A stretch of DNA of 64,000 nucleotides from Azospirillum brasilense (GCF_007827795.1 NZ_VITI01000013.1:86432-150431), one strand, 5' to 3'; counted from the first letter of the stretch, positions 53,132 to 62,681 are shown. Numbers and translations are program-made. The notes: generated by a model from the letters alone, not told the origin.

Positions 53132-53396
53132 GGGGCCGCTCCTGATCGGATTCCGTTGGACGGGCGTGATGCGCCTCGCCTTCTGGAGAACGACCCACCG
53201 TCCGCGGCCGTGAAATGGAAAGGGCATCGCACCCTGTGCCATCCATTGGCCCGCCATATTTTGGACATGGCCCGATGTTTCGGTAACGAACCGGCATGCC
53301 GGACCGCGACAGACGGCGCAGCCGAGCCTATATCCTGACGATGTTCCGGTGGCGGTTTCTCCTCCCGCCCGGTGCCTGACCTGACGGGAGAGCGGC

Positions 53397-55991
53397 ATGA
53401 GCGACAGCAAGGACGGGTTTCGCTTCCCCCTGCGCAAGGAGGCGCCCCCCGCACCCGCCCCGCGGGAGCCCCGCCTCCGCATGGGGCAGGCCCGTGCCGC
53501 CCTGCTCTGGGAACGGCTGTGGCCGGCGCTCTGGGCGCCCATCACCATCGCCGGGGCCTTCCTCGCTTTGGCCCTGCTGAACGTCTTCCTGCTTCTGCCG
53601 GGCTGGCTGCATGCCCTGGCCCTGCTGCTGTTCGCCGCCGCCATCGGCTGGACGGGATGGCGCGGGCTGCGCGCCTTCCGCCTGCCGGACGAGGACGCCG
53701 CCCGCCGCCGGCTGGAGCGCGACAGCGGCCTGCCCCACCGCCCCCTCCACGCGCTGCGCGACACGCCTGCTGGCAACGACCCCGTCGCCGCGGAGTTGTG
53801 GCGCCTGCATCAGGAGCGGGTGCGCGCCGCCATGCGGCGGCTGCGCGTCGCCATGCCGCCGTCCGACGGCCTCGCCGCCCAGGACCGCTACGCCCTGCGC
53901 GCGTTGGTGGCGCTCGTGCTGATCGCCGCGGGCGGAGCGACCTGGGGCGACTGGAAGCCGCGTCTTGTCGCCGCCATCACCCCGCATTTCGGCGGAACCG
54001 CGACGGCGTCCGTCGCGACGCTCGATCTCTGGGTGACGCCGCCGGAATACACCGGCCTGCCGCCGGTCTTCCTGAAGTCGGCCAATCCCGCCCATACGCC
54101 GAGCATCGCCGATCCCGTGCCGGTCCCCAAGGGCAGCCTCGTGCTGGCCCGCGTCACCGGCGGCAGCGGCACACCGTCGCTGGAGGCCGGCAGCAAGACC
54201 ACCGCTTTCGAGGCCGTGGACTCCTCGACTTTCCAGATCCAGCAGCCCATCGAGGACGGCGCCCGCATCGCCGTGACCCAGGGGTCCAGCGTGCTGGGTG
54301 GTTGGAACGTGCGGATCATCCCCGACAACCCGCCGACCATCGCCTACGCCAGCCCTCCGGCCAAGGGGGAGCGCGGCGCGCTGCGGCTGGACTACACCGC
54401 GCAGGACGACTACGGGCTGGCCGAGGCCAAGGCCGTCGTCCGGCTGGACCTGCCGGAGGGCGAGGCCCCGGCGCTCGACCGCAGCCCATTGGAGCTGCCG
54501 CTGGCCCTGCCCGGCGTCCGCCCGCGCGAGGCGCGCAACGCCGCCTTCCACGACCTGACCGCCCATCCCTGGGCCGGGCTGAACGTCACCATCCGTCTGA
54601 CCGCGCTCGACGGTGCCGGCCAGACCGGCAGCACGGAGGACGTGGCGATGGTCCTGCCGGAGCGCGTCTTCAACCACCCGGTCGCCCGCGCCATCGTGGA
54701 GGAGCGCAAGAAGCTGACCCTGCGACCCCAGCAGCTCCGCATCGAGGTGGCCCGTGCCCTGGCCGAGATCTCCGCGCGCCCCAGCCAGTTCGGCGGCGAT
54801 CTGGTGGCTTTCCTCGCCATGCGCACCGCGGTGAACCGCCTGCTGCTCGATGAAGAGGGGGCATCGGTCCCCGCCGTTCAGCAATTGCTGTGGGAAACCG
54901 CGCTGCGCATCGAGGACGGCGGCCTCTCGCTGGCCGAGCGCGACCTGCGCGACGCCGAGAGCCGTCTCGCCGAGGCGCTGGAGCGCGGCGCCGACGACCA
55001 GGAGCTGAAGAAGCTGATGGACGAGCTTCAGGCGGCGCTCGACAAGTTCCTCGACGCCATGGAGCAGCAGATGCGCGAGGCGCTGGAGCGCGGCGAGCAA
55101 ATTCCCATGGTGCCGCCGGAAATGGCCGACCAGATGATGGACCGCCAGGACCTCCAGCGCATGATGGAGCAGATGCGGCAGATGGCCGAGACCGGCGCCC
55201 GCGACGCCGCGCGGCAGATGCTGTCGCAGTTGCAGCAGATGATGGAGAACATGCGCAACGGCGCCATGGCCCAGATGCAGCAGCAGGGCCAGAACGAGGC
55301 GGCGCAGATGATGCGCGAGCTTCAGGAGCTGACGCAGCGGCAGCAGCAGCTGCTCGACCAGACCTTCCGCCAGTCGCAGGAGCAGATGGGCCAGCAGGAC
55401 GGGCAGCAGGGCCAGCAGCAGGGGCCGCGCAACCGCCAGGGCCGTCCGCAGCAGGGACAGCAGGGACAGTCCGGCAGCCCGCTGATGCAGCAGCAGGCCG
55501 AGCAGCAGGAGGCGTTGCGCCGCCAACTCGGCGAGCTGATGCGCCGCATGGGCGAACAGCAGGGCGGCGAGATCCCGCGCCCGCTCGGCCGTGCCGAACG
55601 GGCGATGCGCGACGCGGGACAGGCGCTCCAGCAGGGGCAGCCCGGCTCCGCCGTTCCGCCGCAGACCCAGGCGATGGACGAGTTGCAGCAGGGCATGCAG
55701 GCCATGGCCGAGCAGATGATGCAGCAGATGATGGGCCAGCAGGGTCCGGCGATGAGCGGGCAGCAGCCCGGACAGGCGCAGCAGCGCCAGGGCCAGGGCC
55801 GCAACCGCGATCCGCTGGGCCGCCGCCCCTCCGGCTTCGGCAACTACAACAACGAGGACGTGAAAATCCCCGAGGAAGCCGAACTCCAGCGCGCCCGCGA
55901 AATCCTGGACGAGCTGCGCCGCCGCTCCGGCCAATATGGCCGCCCGCAGATGGAGCGCGAGTACATCGACCGGCTGCTGAAGCAGTTCTGA
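53397..55991 (+). CDS. DUF4175/TIGR02302 membrane protein with Gln-rich coiled coil
   Basis: The 864-residue alphaproteobacterial protein of the TIGR02302 family has two adjacent membrane segments near residues 45-95 (WAPITIAGAFLALALLNVFL, LHALALLLFAAAIGWTGW) and a third near 165-180. An Ig-like periplasmic part (VTPPEYTGLPPVFLKSANP) is followed by a long helical region. Residues about 560-810 are Gln/Met-rich with low-complexity runs such as QQGQQQGPRNRQGRPQQG. The C-terminus is conserved (EEAELQRAREILDELRRRSG). Function is not established; an envelope role is likely. rodA follows in the same orientation. The stop codon lies in a small local duplication. Confidence 0.85.
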   Translation: MSDSKDGFRFPLRKEAPPAPAPREPRLRMGQARAALLWERLWPALWAPITIAGAFLALALLNVFLLLPGWLHALALLLFAAAIGWTGWRGLRAFRLPDEDAARRRLERDSGLPHRPLHALRDTPAGNDPVAAELWRLHQERVRAAMRRLRVAMPPSDGLAAQDRYALRALVALVLIAAGGATWGDWKPRLVAAITPHFGGTATASVATLDLWVTPPEYTGLPPVFLKSANPAHTPSIADPVPVPKGSLVLARVTGGSGTPSLEAGSKTTAFEAVDSSTFQIQQPIEDGARIAVTQGSSVLGGWNVRIIPDNPPTIAYASPPAKGERGALRLDYTAQDDYGLAEAKAVVRLDLPEGEAPALDRSPLELPLALPGVRPREARNAAFHDLTAHPWAGLNVTIRLTALDGAGQTGSTEDVAMVLPERVFNHPVARAIVEERKKLTLRPQQLRIEVARALAEISARPSQFGGDLVAFLAMRTAVNRLLLDEEGASVPAVQQLLWETALRIEDGGLSLAERDLRDAESRLAEALERGADDQELKKLMDELQAALDKFLDAMEQQMREALERGEQIPMVPPEMADQMMDRQDLQRMMEQMRQMAETGARDAARQMLSQLQQMMENMRNGAMAQMQQQGQNEAAQMMRELQELTQRQQQLLDQTFRQSQEQMGQQDGQQGQQQGPRNRQGRPQQGQQGQSGSPLMQQQAEQQEALRRQLGELMRRMGEQQGGEIPRPLGRAERAMRDAGQALQQGQPGSAVPPQTQAMDELQQGMQAMAEQMMQQMMGQQGPAMSGQQPGQAQQRQGQGRNRDPLGRRPSGFGNYNNEDVKIPEEAELQRAREILDELRRRSGQYGRPQMEREYIDRLLKQF

Positions 55992-56129
55992 CCAGCTTCT
56001 GAAGCAGTTTTAAGGCGGCGGGACCGGGCGGCTTTACCGGAGGGCGGCGCTGGTGCAGTATCCGCCGCGCAAGGCGCCGCCGCTTGCCCTTCCGGCACGG
56101 ACGCCCCCGGACACAACGAACGTTTCCTC

Positions 56130-57302
56130 ATGGTCGCGGTCCTTTCGAACCACGGGTCGGGCGGGCTCGCCCCGCAGCGCCCGGAACTGACGCTCGGCAG
56201 CAAGTTCCGCATGATCAACTGGGGGCTGGTGCTCCTGGTCTGCATCATCACGTCGGTCGGGGTGGCCCTGCTCTATTCGGCCGCCGGCGGCAACTGGAAG
56301 CCCTGGGCGCAGCCGCAGCTCGTGCGCGCCATCCCCGGCCTCGTCCTGATGCTGATGATCGCTCTGGTCGACGTGCGGCATCTGATGAAATCGGCCTACG
56401 CCATCTTCCTGATCGTGCTCTGCCTGCTGGTCGCGGTGGAACTGATGGGCCGCATCGGCATGGGCGCGCAGCGCTGGATCGACCTGGGATTCTTCCAGCT
56501 CCAGCCGTCGGAATTGATGAAGCCGGCCCTGACCCTGGCGCTGGCCCGCTATTTCCACGGCATCTCGCTGGACCAGATCGGCCGCCCGCTGCTGCTGATC
56601 CCGCCCCTGCTGCTGGTCTTCATCCCGGTGGCCCTGGTGCTGATGCAGCCGAACCTGGGCACCTCGCTGCTGCTGATCATGGGCAGCGGCGCCGTCTTCT
56701 TCGCGGCGGGGGTGAGGATCTGGAAGTTCCTGCTGGTCATCGGCGGCGGCCTGTCGGCCATCCCCATCGCCTGGGAATTCCTGCATGATTACCAGAAGCA
56801 GCGCGTCTACACCTTCCTCGACCCTGAAACCGACCCGCTCGGCGCCGGCTACAACATCCTCCAGTCGAAGATCGCCCTGGGGTCGGGCGGGCTGTTCGGC
56901 AAGGGCTTCATGTCCGGTTCGCAGAGCCAGCTGATGTTCCTGCCGGAGAAGCACACCGACTTCATCTTCGTGGTGCTGGCGGAGGAGTTCGGGATGGTCG
57001 GCGCGCTGATCCTGCTGGCGCTGTACCTGATGCTGTTCATCTACGGCGTGGTCATCGCGCTGAGCTGCCGCAGCCAGTTCGCCCGGCTGGTGGCGGTCGG
57101 CATGACCGCGCAGTTCTTCCTCTACGTGATGGTCAACGTATCGATGGTCACCGGCCTGATCCCGGTGGTGGGCATTCCGCTGCCGCTGGTGTCCTACGGC
57201 GGGTCGGCGATGATGACGCTGATGGTCGGCGTGGGGTTGCTGCTCAGCATGTCGGTCCACCGCGAGGTCCGCATCCCGAAGAGCGGCGTCACCGAGCTGT
57301 GA
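56130..57302 (+). CDS. rodA: Rod shape-determining SEDS protein RodA
   Basis: RodA is the SEDS glycan polymerase of the elongasome, acting with PBP2. The 390-residue protein has about ten membrane helices, including ITSVGVALLYSAAGGNW, and the signature PLGAGYNILQSKIALGSGGL FGKG broken here only by spacing, then EEFGMVGALILLALYLML and GIPLPLVSYGGSAMM. Length and the GAGYNILQS motif favour RodA over FtsW. The usual mreBCD-mrdA partners are not upstream here; a DUF4175 gene is, so the elongation genes are either split or end elsewhere. Confidence 0.93.
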   Translation: MVAVLSNHGSGGLAPQRPELTLGSKFRMINWGLVLLVCIITSVGVALLYSAAGGNWKPWAQPQLVRAIPGLVLMLMIALVDVRHLMKSAYAIFLIVLCLLVAVELMGRIGMGAQRWIDLGFFQLQPSELMKPALTLALARYFHGISLDQIGRPLLLIPPLLLVFIPVALVLMQPNLGTSLLLIMGSGAVFFAAGVRIWKFLLVIGGGLSAIPIAWEFLHDYQKQRVYTFLDPETDPLGAGYNILQSKIALGSGGLFGKGFMSGSQSQLMFLPEKHTDFIFVVLAEEFGMVGALILLALYLMLFIYGVVIALSCRSQFARLVAVGMTAQFFLYVMVNVSMVTGLIPVVGIPLPLVSYGGSAMMTLMVGVGLLLSMSVHREVRIPKSGVTEL

Positions 57303-57324
57303 TACCGCTCTTCGGAGCGCTTCG

Positions 57325-58629
57325 TCAGCCCTCCGAGACCTCGCCGTTCTCCTGGATCATCACCTTGTCGATGCGCCGGCCGTCCATGTCGACGACCTCG
57401 AACCGCAGGCCGTTCCAGTGGAAATGCTCCGCGGCGGTGGGCACATGGCCCAGCCGGTCCAGCATGAAGCCGGCGATGGTGTGGTAGTCGCCCTCGCCCT
57501 TCAGCCCTTTCACGCCGACCAGCGACTCCACCTCCTCCACAGGGGTCATGCCGTCCACGAGCCAGGAACCGTCCTCGCGCTGGACCGCGAAACCGTCGCC
57601 TTCCTGCCCCTGTTCGGGCATCTCGCCGGCGATGGCCTCCATGATGTCGGTCACGGTGGCGATGCCCTCGACGCTGCCATACTCGTCCACCACAACGGCC
57701 ATGTGGATGCTGGCCTGCTTGAACAGCTCCAGCAGCCGCAGGACGGGGGTGCCGTCATGGACGATCAGCGGCTCCACCATGGCCTCGCGCAGATCGAAGC
57801 TGCGGCCCTGGAGCGCCTGGTTGAGCAGCGCCTTGCTCGACACGATGCCCTGCACCTCGTCCACGTCGCCGCTGCAGACCAGGAAGCGGGAATAGCCGCT
57901 GGCCTGGATCTCCTTGGCGATGGCGTCGGGCGGGTCGTTGAGATCGATCCACACGAGGTCGGGGCGCGGCGTCATGATCGACCGCGCGGTGCGATCGGAC
58001 AGGCGGAACACGCCCTCGATCATCTGCCGCTCGGCGGGCTCGAAGACGCCGGTCTGGGTGCCCTCCTTGATGAGGCTCTTGACCTCCTCCTCGGTGACGG
58101 TCTGCTCGCGCGCGGTCGGCAGGCGCAGCAGCTTCATCAGGCCCTCGGTCGAGACGCCGAGCAGCCAGACCAGCGGCATGGCGATGCGCGACAGGACGCT
58201 CATCGGGCCGGCCACGCCGGCGGCGATGCGCTCCGCGTTCACCAGCGCCATGCGCTTGGGCACCAGCTCGCCGACGATCAGCGACAGGTAGGTGATCGCG
58301 GCGACCACCAGCGCGAAGCCGACCTGCTGCCCGTAGGGGGCGATCCAGGAGACGTTGGCGTCCAGGACCGTGCCCAGCCGGTCGGCCAGGGTCGCGCCGC
58401 CATAGGCGCCGGCGATGATGCCGATCAGCGTGATACCGACCTGCACCGTTGAGAGGAAGTTGCCGGGGTCCTCCGACAGTTTCAGCGCGGCGCGGGCGCC
58501 CTTGCTGCGTGTTTCCTCGGCCATCTGCTGAAGCCGCGCGCGTCGCGACGACACCAGCGCCATTTCCGACATCGCGAAAAAGGCGTTCAGCAGGATCAGC
58601 AAAATGATGACCAGTACTTCCCAAATCAT
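57325..58629 (-). CDS. CNNM/CBS-domain transporter-type protein (HlyC/CorC family)
   Basis: The 434-residue membrane protein has a DUF21 (CNNM) transmembrane domain in residues about 1-190 (VLVIILLILLNAFFAMSEMA, then GITLIGIIAGAYGG and VGELVPKRMALVNAERIA). A CBS pair spans about 205-330 (MTPRPDLVWIDLNDP; HMAVVVDEYGSVEGIATVTD), followed by a CorC_HlyC domain to the end. Relatives act in magnesium or cobalt transport or resistance; the old hemolysin label is misleading. Convergent with rodA. Confidence 0.9.
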   Translation of the reverse strand: MIWEVLVIILLILLNAFFAMSEMALVSSRRARLQQMAEETRSKGARAALKLSEDPGNFLSTVQVGITLIGIIAGAYGGATLADRLGTVLDANVSWIAPYGQQVGFALVVAAITYLSLIVGELVPKRMALVNAERIAAGVAGPMSVLSRIAMPLVWLLGVSTEGLMKLLRLPTAREQTVTEEEVKSLIKEGTQTGVFEPAERQMIEGVFRLSDRTARSIMTPRPDLVWIDLNDPPDAIAKEIQASGYSRFLVCSGDVDEVQGIVSSKALLNQALQGRSFDLREAMVEPLIVHDGTPVLRLLELFKQASIHMAVVVDEYGSVEGIATVTDIMEAIAGEMPEQGQEGDGFAVQREDGSWLVDGMTPVEEVESLVGVKGLKGEGDYHTIAGFMLDRLGHVPTAAEHFHWNGLRFEVVDMDGRRIDKVMIQENGEVSEG

Positions 58630-58655
58630 GGCGTCGAGCCCGCGGGCGCTCCCTT

Positions 58656-59348
58656 TTATGAAGACAGTTTGTCGAAGATCAGCATGCCAGCCTGTCCGAA
58701 ACCGAACAGGACGGCGGCGATGATGACGATGGCGATCAGTCCGGCGACGAGGCCCGCGACGACGAAGGCCCCATCCTTCTCGATCAGCCCCAGCGCGATC
58801 AGCGCGATGGCCAGCGCCGGAGGCTGGTTGCCGAAGACGATGGGAAGAGCCAGGATTCCGGCCAGGATCATCACGGCCACGCCGAGCAGCCGTTCCGCCG
58901 TCGAGGCGGTCATCGCCGGCAGGCGCGGGCGCAGATGCCGCTCCAGCCGGTCGACGTGCGGCTTCGCCTTCGCGATCACCCGCAAAAAGGCGTCCCGGTC
59001 GAGGGTGAGGGCGGCCAGCCGGCGCGGCAGCCAGGGGCGGTCGCGCCCGGCGGCGATCTGGGCGCCGATCAGCAGCATCGGCAGGCCCGTCGCCGTGGAC
59101 AGCCCCGGCACCGGCAGGATGTTCGGAATGGAGAGGATCAGAAGCAGGGCGCCAAAGGCTCGGTCGCCCAGGATTCCCACGAGGTCGCCCAGCGCGATCC
59201 GCGCGCCATGGTCGTGGTTCAGGAAATCGTCCAGCACCGCCGAAGCGGGGTTCACCGGCGGGAAGCCGGTGGGCGCGGCATCGCCGCGGTCGACGTCCTC
59301 CGGAGCCTGACGGTCCGGGGACGTGTCGGGAGGTCGGCCGTCGCTCAC
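58656..59348 (-). CDS. ExoD family exopolysaccharide-associated membrane protein
   Basis: The 230-residue protein matches the ExoD family, named for a rhizobial gene needed for exopolysaccharide synthesis and nodule invasion. It has the family pattern DRAFGALLLILSIPNILPVP, LPMLLIGAQIAAGRDRPWLP and three to four C-terminal helices (VAVMILAGILALPIVFGNQP, FVVAGLVAGLIAIVIIAAVL). The start is a GTG at 59348 with GGGGAG six bases upstream; a longer frame upstream is not similar to the family. The mechanism of ExoD is unknown. Confidence 0.85.
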   Translation of the reverse strand: MSDGRPPDTSPDRQAPEDVDRGDAAPTGFPPVNPASAVLDDFLNHDHGARIALGDLVGILGDRAFGALLLILSIPNILPVPGLSTATGLPMLLIGAQIAAGRDRPWLPRRLAALTLDRDAFLRVIAKAKPHVDRLERHLRPRLPAMTASTAERLLGVAVMILAGILALPIVFGNQPPALAIALIALGLIEKDGAFVVAGLVAGLIAIVIIAAVLFGFGQAGMLIFDKLSS

Positions 59349-59481
59349 GGCGCTCCCCACGGAGGCCGCCCGAAACGGCGGAAGGGTAAACCCATGGACC
59401 TTTCGCGTCGCAACATCGTAAGGGCTCCTTTTACAGCATCGCCGGTCGGCGCGCCAGCCCATCTGTGGAATGCCCCGTTTC

Positions 59482-60678
59482 TCAAGGGGATGATGCCACC
59501 AGAGGCAGGTCCACGGTGAAGGTCGAGCCACGTCCCGGCGCCGAATCGGCGGTGATGCGCCCGCCATGCCCCTCCACGATGGATCGGCAGATGTACAGGC
59601 CGAGCCCGACCGTCCCCTCCCCTTCCGTGCCCAGCCGGCCCGTGCGGGCGAAGGGCTGGAAGAGCTGCGCCAGTTCCGCCGCTGGAATGCCCCGCCCATC
59701 GTCGGACACGCGGAGGCGCGCCCAGCCGACGCCTTCGCTCGGGGCCTCGCCCAGGGCGACGCCGACACGCCCGCCGCGGTCGGAGTATTTGATGGCGTTC
59801 GACAGGAGGTTGTTGAGAAGCTGATCCAGCTTGGCCGGGTCGATGTCGGCCATGGGCAACGGGTGTTCGGGCACGGACAGCTCGATGGTGATGGTCTTGC
59901 CTTCGGCCAACACGCGGTTCATCGAGACGTTCCGCCGGACCAGCGCCGCCAGATCGGACGGCCGCCGCGCCAAGCGGAGCCGCCCCGCCTGAAGCGCCGC
60001 CAGGGACAGCGCGTCCTCCACCATGTGGCGCATGGACAGGCTCGATTCGCGGATGCGCTCCAGGCAGGCGCGCTCCGTCGCCTCCAGCCGCCCATCCAGC
60101 CGCTGCTCCAGCATCTCAGCGAAGCCGACGACGACCTGGAGCGGCGTGCGCAGATCGTGGGCCAGCATGCCCATCAGCCGGTTCTTCTGCTCGTTGCTGG
60201 CGGCCAGCTCGGCGTTGGCCTTGGCGAGTGCCCGCTGGGCGTTGGCGAGTTCGTTGTTGAGAAGGGTCATCTCGTCGAACAGCGCGTCCGCGGTGGGCAC
60301 CGCCGGTTCCGGCGCCGCCGACCGCAAAGGGGCGAGCCGCCGGGCCAGCCGAGGGTTCAGCGTCTCCAACGCCTCCATCACGGCGGGCAGCCCGCCGGGC
60401 ACCCGCGCCACGGCCAGCACCAGCCCCTCCGCGTCGCTCAGTCCACTGGCGTACAGCATCCCCGCGGCGTCGAGTCGGCTGGGCACGGGATGGTCGATCG
60501 CCCGGCCGGACTTCCGCAGCCCGCTGAACAGGTCCAGCGCGCCCGCCATTGCGTCCGAACCGAACAGAAGCGGAAAGGGGGCGCCCGGCTTTCCCGTCAC
60601 ACCCGGCAGCCCGGCGCCCACCCGATGCAGGGCGCGCAGCCGCCCGTCGTGGTCGCAGGTCAGGACCAGCCCGTCCAT
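59482..60678 (-). CDS. Soluble sensor histidine kinase, partner of B12-binding protein
   Basis: The 398-residue kinase has no membrane segment. Residues 1-110 are a PAS-like sensor region, followed by a coiled coil (TLLNNELANAQRALAKANAE). The HisKA domain has the acceptor His174 in MLAHDLRTPLQVVVGFAEM, and the HATPase domain has LLNNLLSNAIKYSDRGG, SDDGRGIPAAEL and GEGTVGLGLYICRSIVEGHGG. The ATG at 60678 follows GAAGGAGAG. It starts 38 bases after the B12-binding protein gene and is probably co-transcribed with it, so the B12 protein is the likely signal input and the receiver protein at 61967 the likely output. Confidence 0.92.
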   Translation of the reverse strand: MDGLVLTCDHDGRLRALHRVGAGLPGVTGKPGAPFPLLFGSDAMAGALDLFSGLRKSGRAIDHPVPSRLDAAGMLYASGLSDAEGLVLAVARVPGGLPAVMEALETLNPRLARRLAPLRSAAPEPAVPTADALFDEMTLLNNELANAQRALAKANAELAASNEQKNRLMGMLAHDLRTPLQVVVGFAEMLEQRLDGRLEATERACLERIRESSLSMRHMVEDALSLAALQAGRLRLARRPSDLAALVRRNVSMNRVLAEGKTITIELSVPEHPLPMADIDPAKLDQLLNNLLSNAIKYSDRGGRVGVALGEAPSEGVGWARLRVSDDGRGIPAAELAQLFQPFARTGRLGTEGEGTVGLGLYICRSIVEGHGGRITADSAPGRGSTFTVDLPLVASSP

Positions 60679-60716
60679 GCCCTCTCCTTCAAGCCGCACG
60701 CATCACGGAACACGCA

Positions 60717-61826
60717 TCACGCCACTCCGGCGGCACGGTCCGGGGCCGCCGGGCCGATCAGCCCCTCCGCGATGGCGACGGCCTCCTCCGCGCCGGGGGC
60801 GAAGGCGTCGGCACCGACCGTCCTCCACAAGTCCGGGACGAGGTTGAAGGGGTAGCCGCCGACGAGCACATGCGGCGGCTCTCCGGATTCGGCGCGCACC
60901 GCGGAGATGAGGGCCGCGACTCGCCCGACATGGGCCGTGATGGTGGCCGACACCGCCAGGACGCGGGCGCCCCGCTCCCGCACCGAGCGAACGACGCTGT
61001 CCACGGGCGCGTTGGCGCCGAGATAATGGCTGTCCCAACCGGCCATTTCGAAGAAGTCGGCGACCATGCGGATGCCAATCTCGTGCTGCTCCCCGCTGAC
61101 GCAGGTGGCGACCATGGACAGGCCGCGCCGCTCGGCCGCGAAGATCGCCGGGTAAAGCTGGCCCATGATCGTCTGGGTGGCCGCGGTGGCGAAATGCTCG
61201 TGCGCCACGGTGATCGCCCGCGTCTGCCAGAGCCGTCCGATCTCGCGCAGGGTCGGCTGGAACACATGCAGGTACAGGTCGGGCACCGTCGCCCCGCCGG
61301 CCACCGCGTCCGTCACCAGCAGCGCCGCCCGCCGCCGGTCGCCGGACAACAGCGCATCCAGATAGGCGCGGGCGAGCGCCCCCAGCGGCGCGTCCGAGCG
61401 GACAAAGGGCGGCACCTCACGCGGCAGGGCGGGCAAGGCGGCCAGCCCCTCCCCCACGCAGGCGCGCACGCGCGTCGACGTGGCGGGATCGACCCGGACG
61501 GCCACCACGTCGCGGAGGATCTCCAGGCTTTCGCCCAGTTCCTCGTCGGGGATGCCGATCCCGGCGAAGAGGACCTTGACCCAGGCCACATACTCGCGGA
61601 ACAGCGCCGGGCTGTCGGCGGCGACGGCCTCCGCCAGATAGAGAAGGTGGAAACCGACATCCTCGACGCAACGCTCCCGCCCGGCCTCGCCGTAACGGGC
61701 GTAGCGCGCGGGCCGGCGCTCGAACTGGATCGCCACGACGGCGCGCGCCAACTCGGAGCGACGGTCCGCAATGGGGTTGGAGGCGATCCGTATCGGGTCC
61801 AGGGAAGGCCGGACGGTCTCCGGCAT
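60717..61826 (-). CDS. Cobalamin-binding protein with CarH-type light-sensing motif
   Basis: The 369-residue protein has an N-terminal helical domain (residues about 20-135; GFHLLYLAEAVAADSPALFR), a four-helix B12-binding cap (about 145-225) and a Rossmann B12-binding domain (about 235-360). The cap holds W200, E210 and H211 in LWQTRAITVAHEHFATAA, the W-x9-E-H motif that in CarH surrounds the adenosyl group and defines light sensing. H248 in SGEQHEIGIRM is the predicted lower axial ligand, and SATI and VGGYPF line the pocket. There is no MerR DNA-binding domain. It lies between a receiver gene and a kinase gene. B12 binding is secure; photosensing is a strong inference. Confidence 0.88.
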   Translation of the reverse strand: MPETVRPSLDPIRIASNPIADRRSELARAVVAIQFERRPARYARYGEAGRERCVEDVGFHLLYLAEAVAADSPALFREYVAWVKVLFAGIGIPDEELGESLEILRDVVAVRVDPATSTRVRACVGEGLAALPALPREVPPFVRSDAPLGALARAYLDALLSGDRRRAALLVTDAVAGGATVPDLYLHVFQPTLREIGRLWQTRAITVAHEHFATAATQTIMGQLYPAIFAAERRGLSMVATCVSGEQHEIGIRMVADFFEMAGWDSHYLGANAPVDSVVRSVRERGARVLAVSATITAHVGRVAALISAVRAESGEPPHVLVGGYPFNLVPDLWRTVGADAFAPGAEEAVAIAEGLIGPAAPDRAAGVA

Positions 61827-61966
61827 GGCGCGGCGTCTCCGGTCGAGGGGGCGTTCGGATGAAAGGTGCGCCCTCACATCCGTTCCTGCAACGCCTGACT
61901 GCGCCGACCGGTCGAGATTTTGGCAACCACTTCCTATGGTTGCCAATCCCCTGATCAACGGTCTTG

Positions 61967-62401
61967 CTAACGGCCTTTCTGAAGAATGAAGGTCAGCCGT
62001 TTCACGAGGTCGGCCTTCGACACCGGCTTCACCAGATAGCCGGAAATGCCGTAGGCGATGGCCCGCTTGACCGTATCGGCCTCGCGATGGGCGGTGAGCA
62101 CGATCACCGGAAGGTCGGCCAGCGGGTTGCCCGTGGCGGTGCGGAGGGCGTGCAGCAGGTCCAACCCGCTCATCCGCGGCATTTCCAGATCGCAGATGGC
62201 GAGGTCCACCTCCTCCGCATGGTCGCGCAGGATGCCCAGCGCGGCCATGCCGTCCGACGCCTCCCACACATGGCGGACCTTCAGGTCCTGAAGCAGGCGG
62301 CTCATCAGCCGGCGGGTAAAGTCGTCGTCTTCGATAAGCAGGACGCGCAGGTCGTTGATGCTGCGGTTCGGCAGCCCATCCTTCGCATTGTCAGTCAGCA
62401 T
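61967..62401 (-). CDS. Single-domain response regulator
   Basis: The 144-residue CheY-like protein has an acidic pocket in LLIEDDDF, the phospho-acceptor D71 in ICDLEMPRMSGLDLL, T103 in IVLTAHRE and K125 in YLVKPVS. There is no output domain. A 15-residue leader precedes the fold; the ATG at 62401 was chosen over an upstream in-frame ATG because the longer form adds only non-conserved sequence. It is upstream of the B12-binding protein and kinase on the same strand, with 140 bases between, so the three may be one signalling unit. Confidence 0.88.
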   Translation of the reverse strand: MLTDNAKDGLPNRSINDLRVLLIEDDDFTRRLMSRLLQDLKVRHVWEASDGMAALGILRDHAEEVDLAICDLEMPRMSGLDLLHALRTATGNPLADLPVIVLTAHREADTVKRAIAYGISGYLVKPVSKADLVKRLTFILQKGR

Positions 62402-62681
62402 CGGCGCGGCCACCCATATCCGTGTCGTTGCATTGGGCAAATGCAGGAACACGTTACATCGTCGGATCATGCCGGAAAAGCCGCTAAATGATCCCTGTCT
62501 TGCAATTTACTCAACCGAAAGAACGGCGAATCGAAGCCTTGTTGCGGTCGATGGGGGCGATGCGCCGGGGTCCGTTGTCCGCGGTGTCGGCGATCTGCTA
62601 AACCCACACCGATTGACGGTCGGGTCCGGCTCCTGAAAGCGGCACCGCGCCCGGCCCGTGGTTCTGGAACAGCGGCGATCC

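Noticed and set aside
53328..55934. An 868-codon Leu/His-rich minus-strand frame opposite the DUF4175 gene.
   Set aside because: The Leu-rich runs are simply the complement of Gln codons on the plus strand (CAG read as CTG), not membrane helices.
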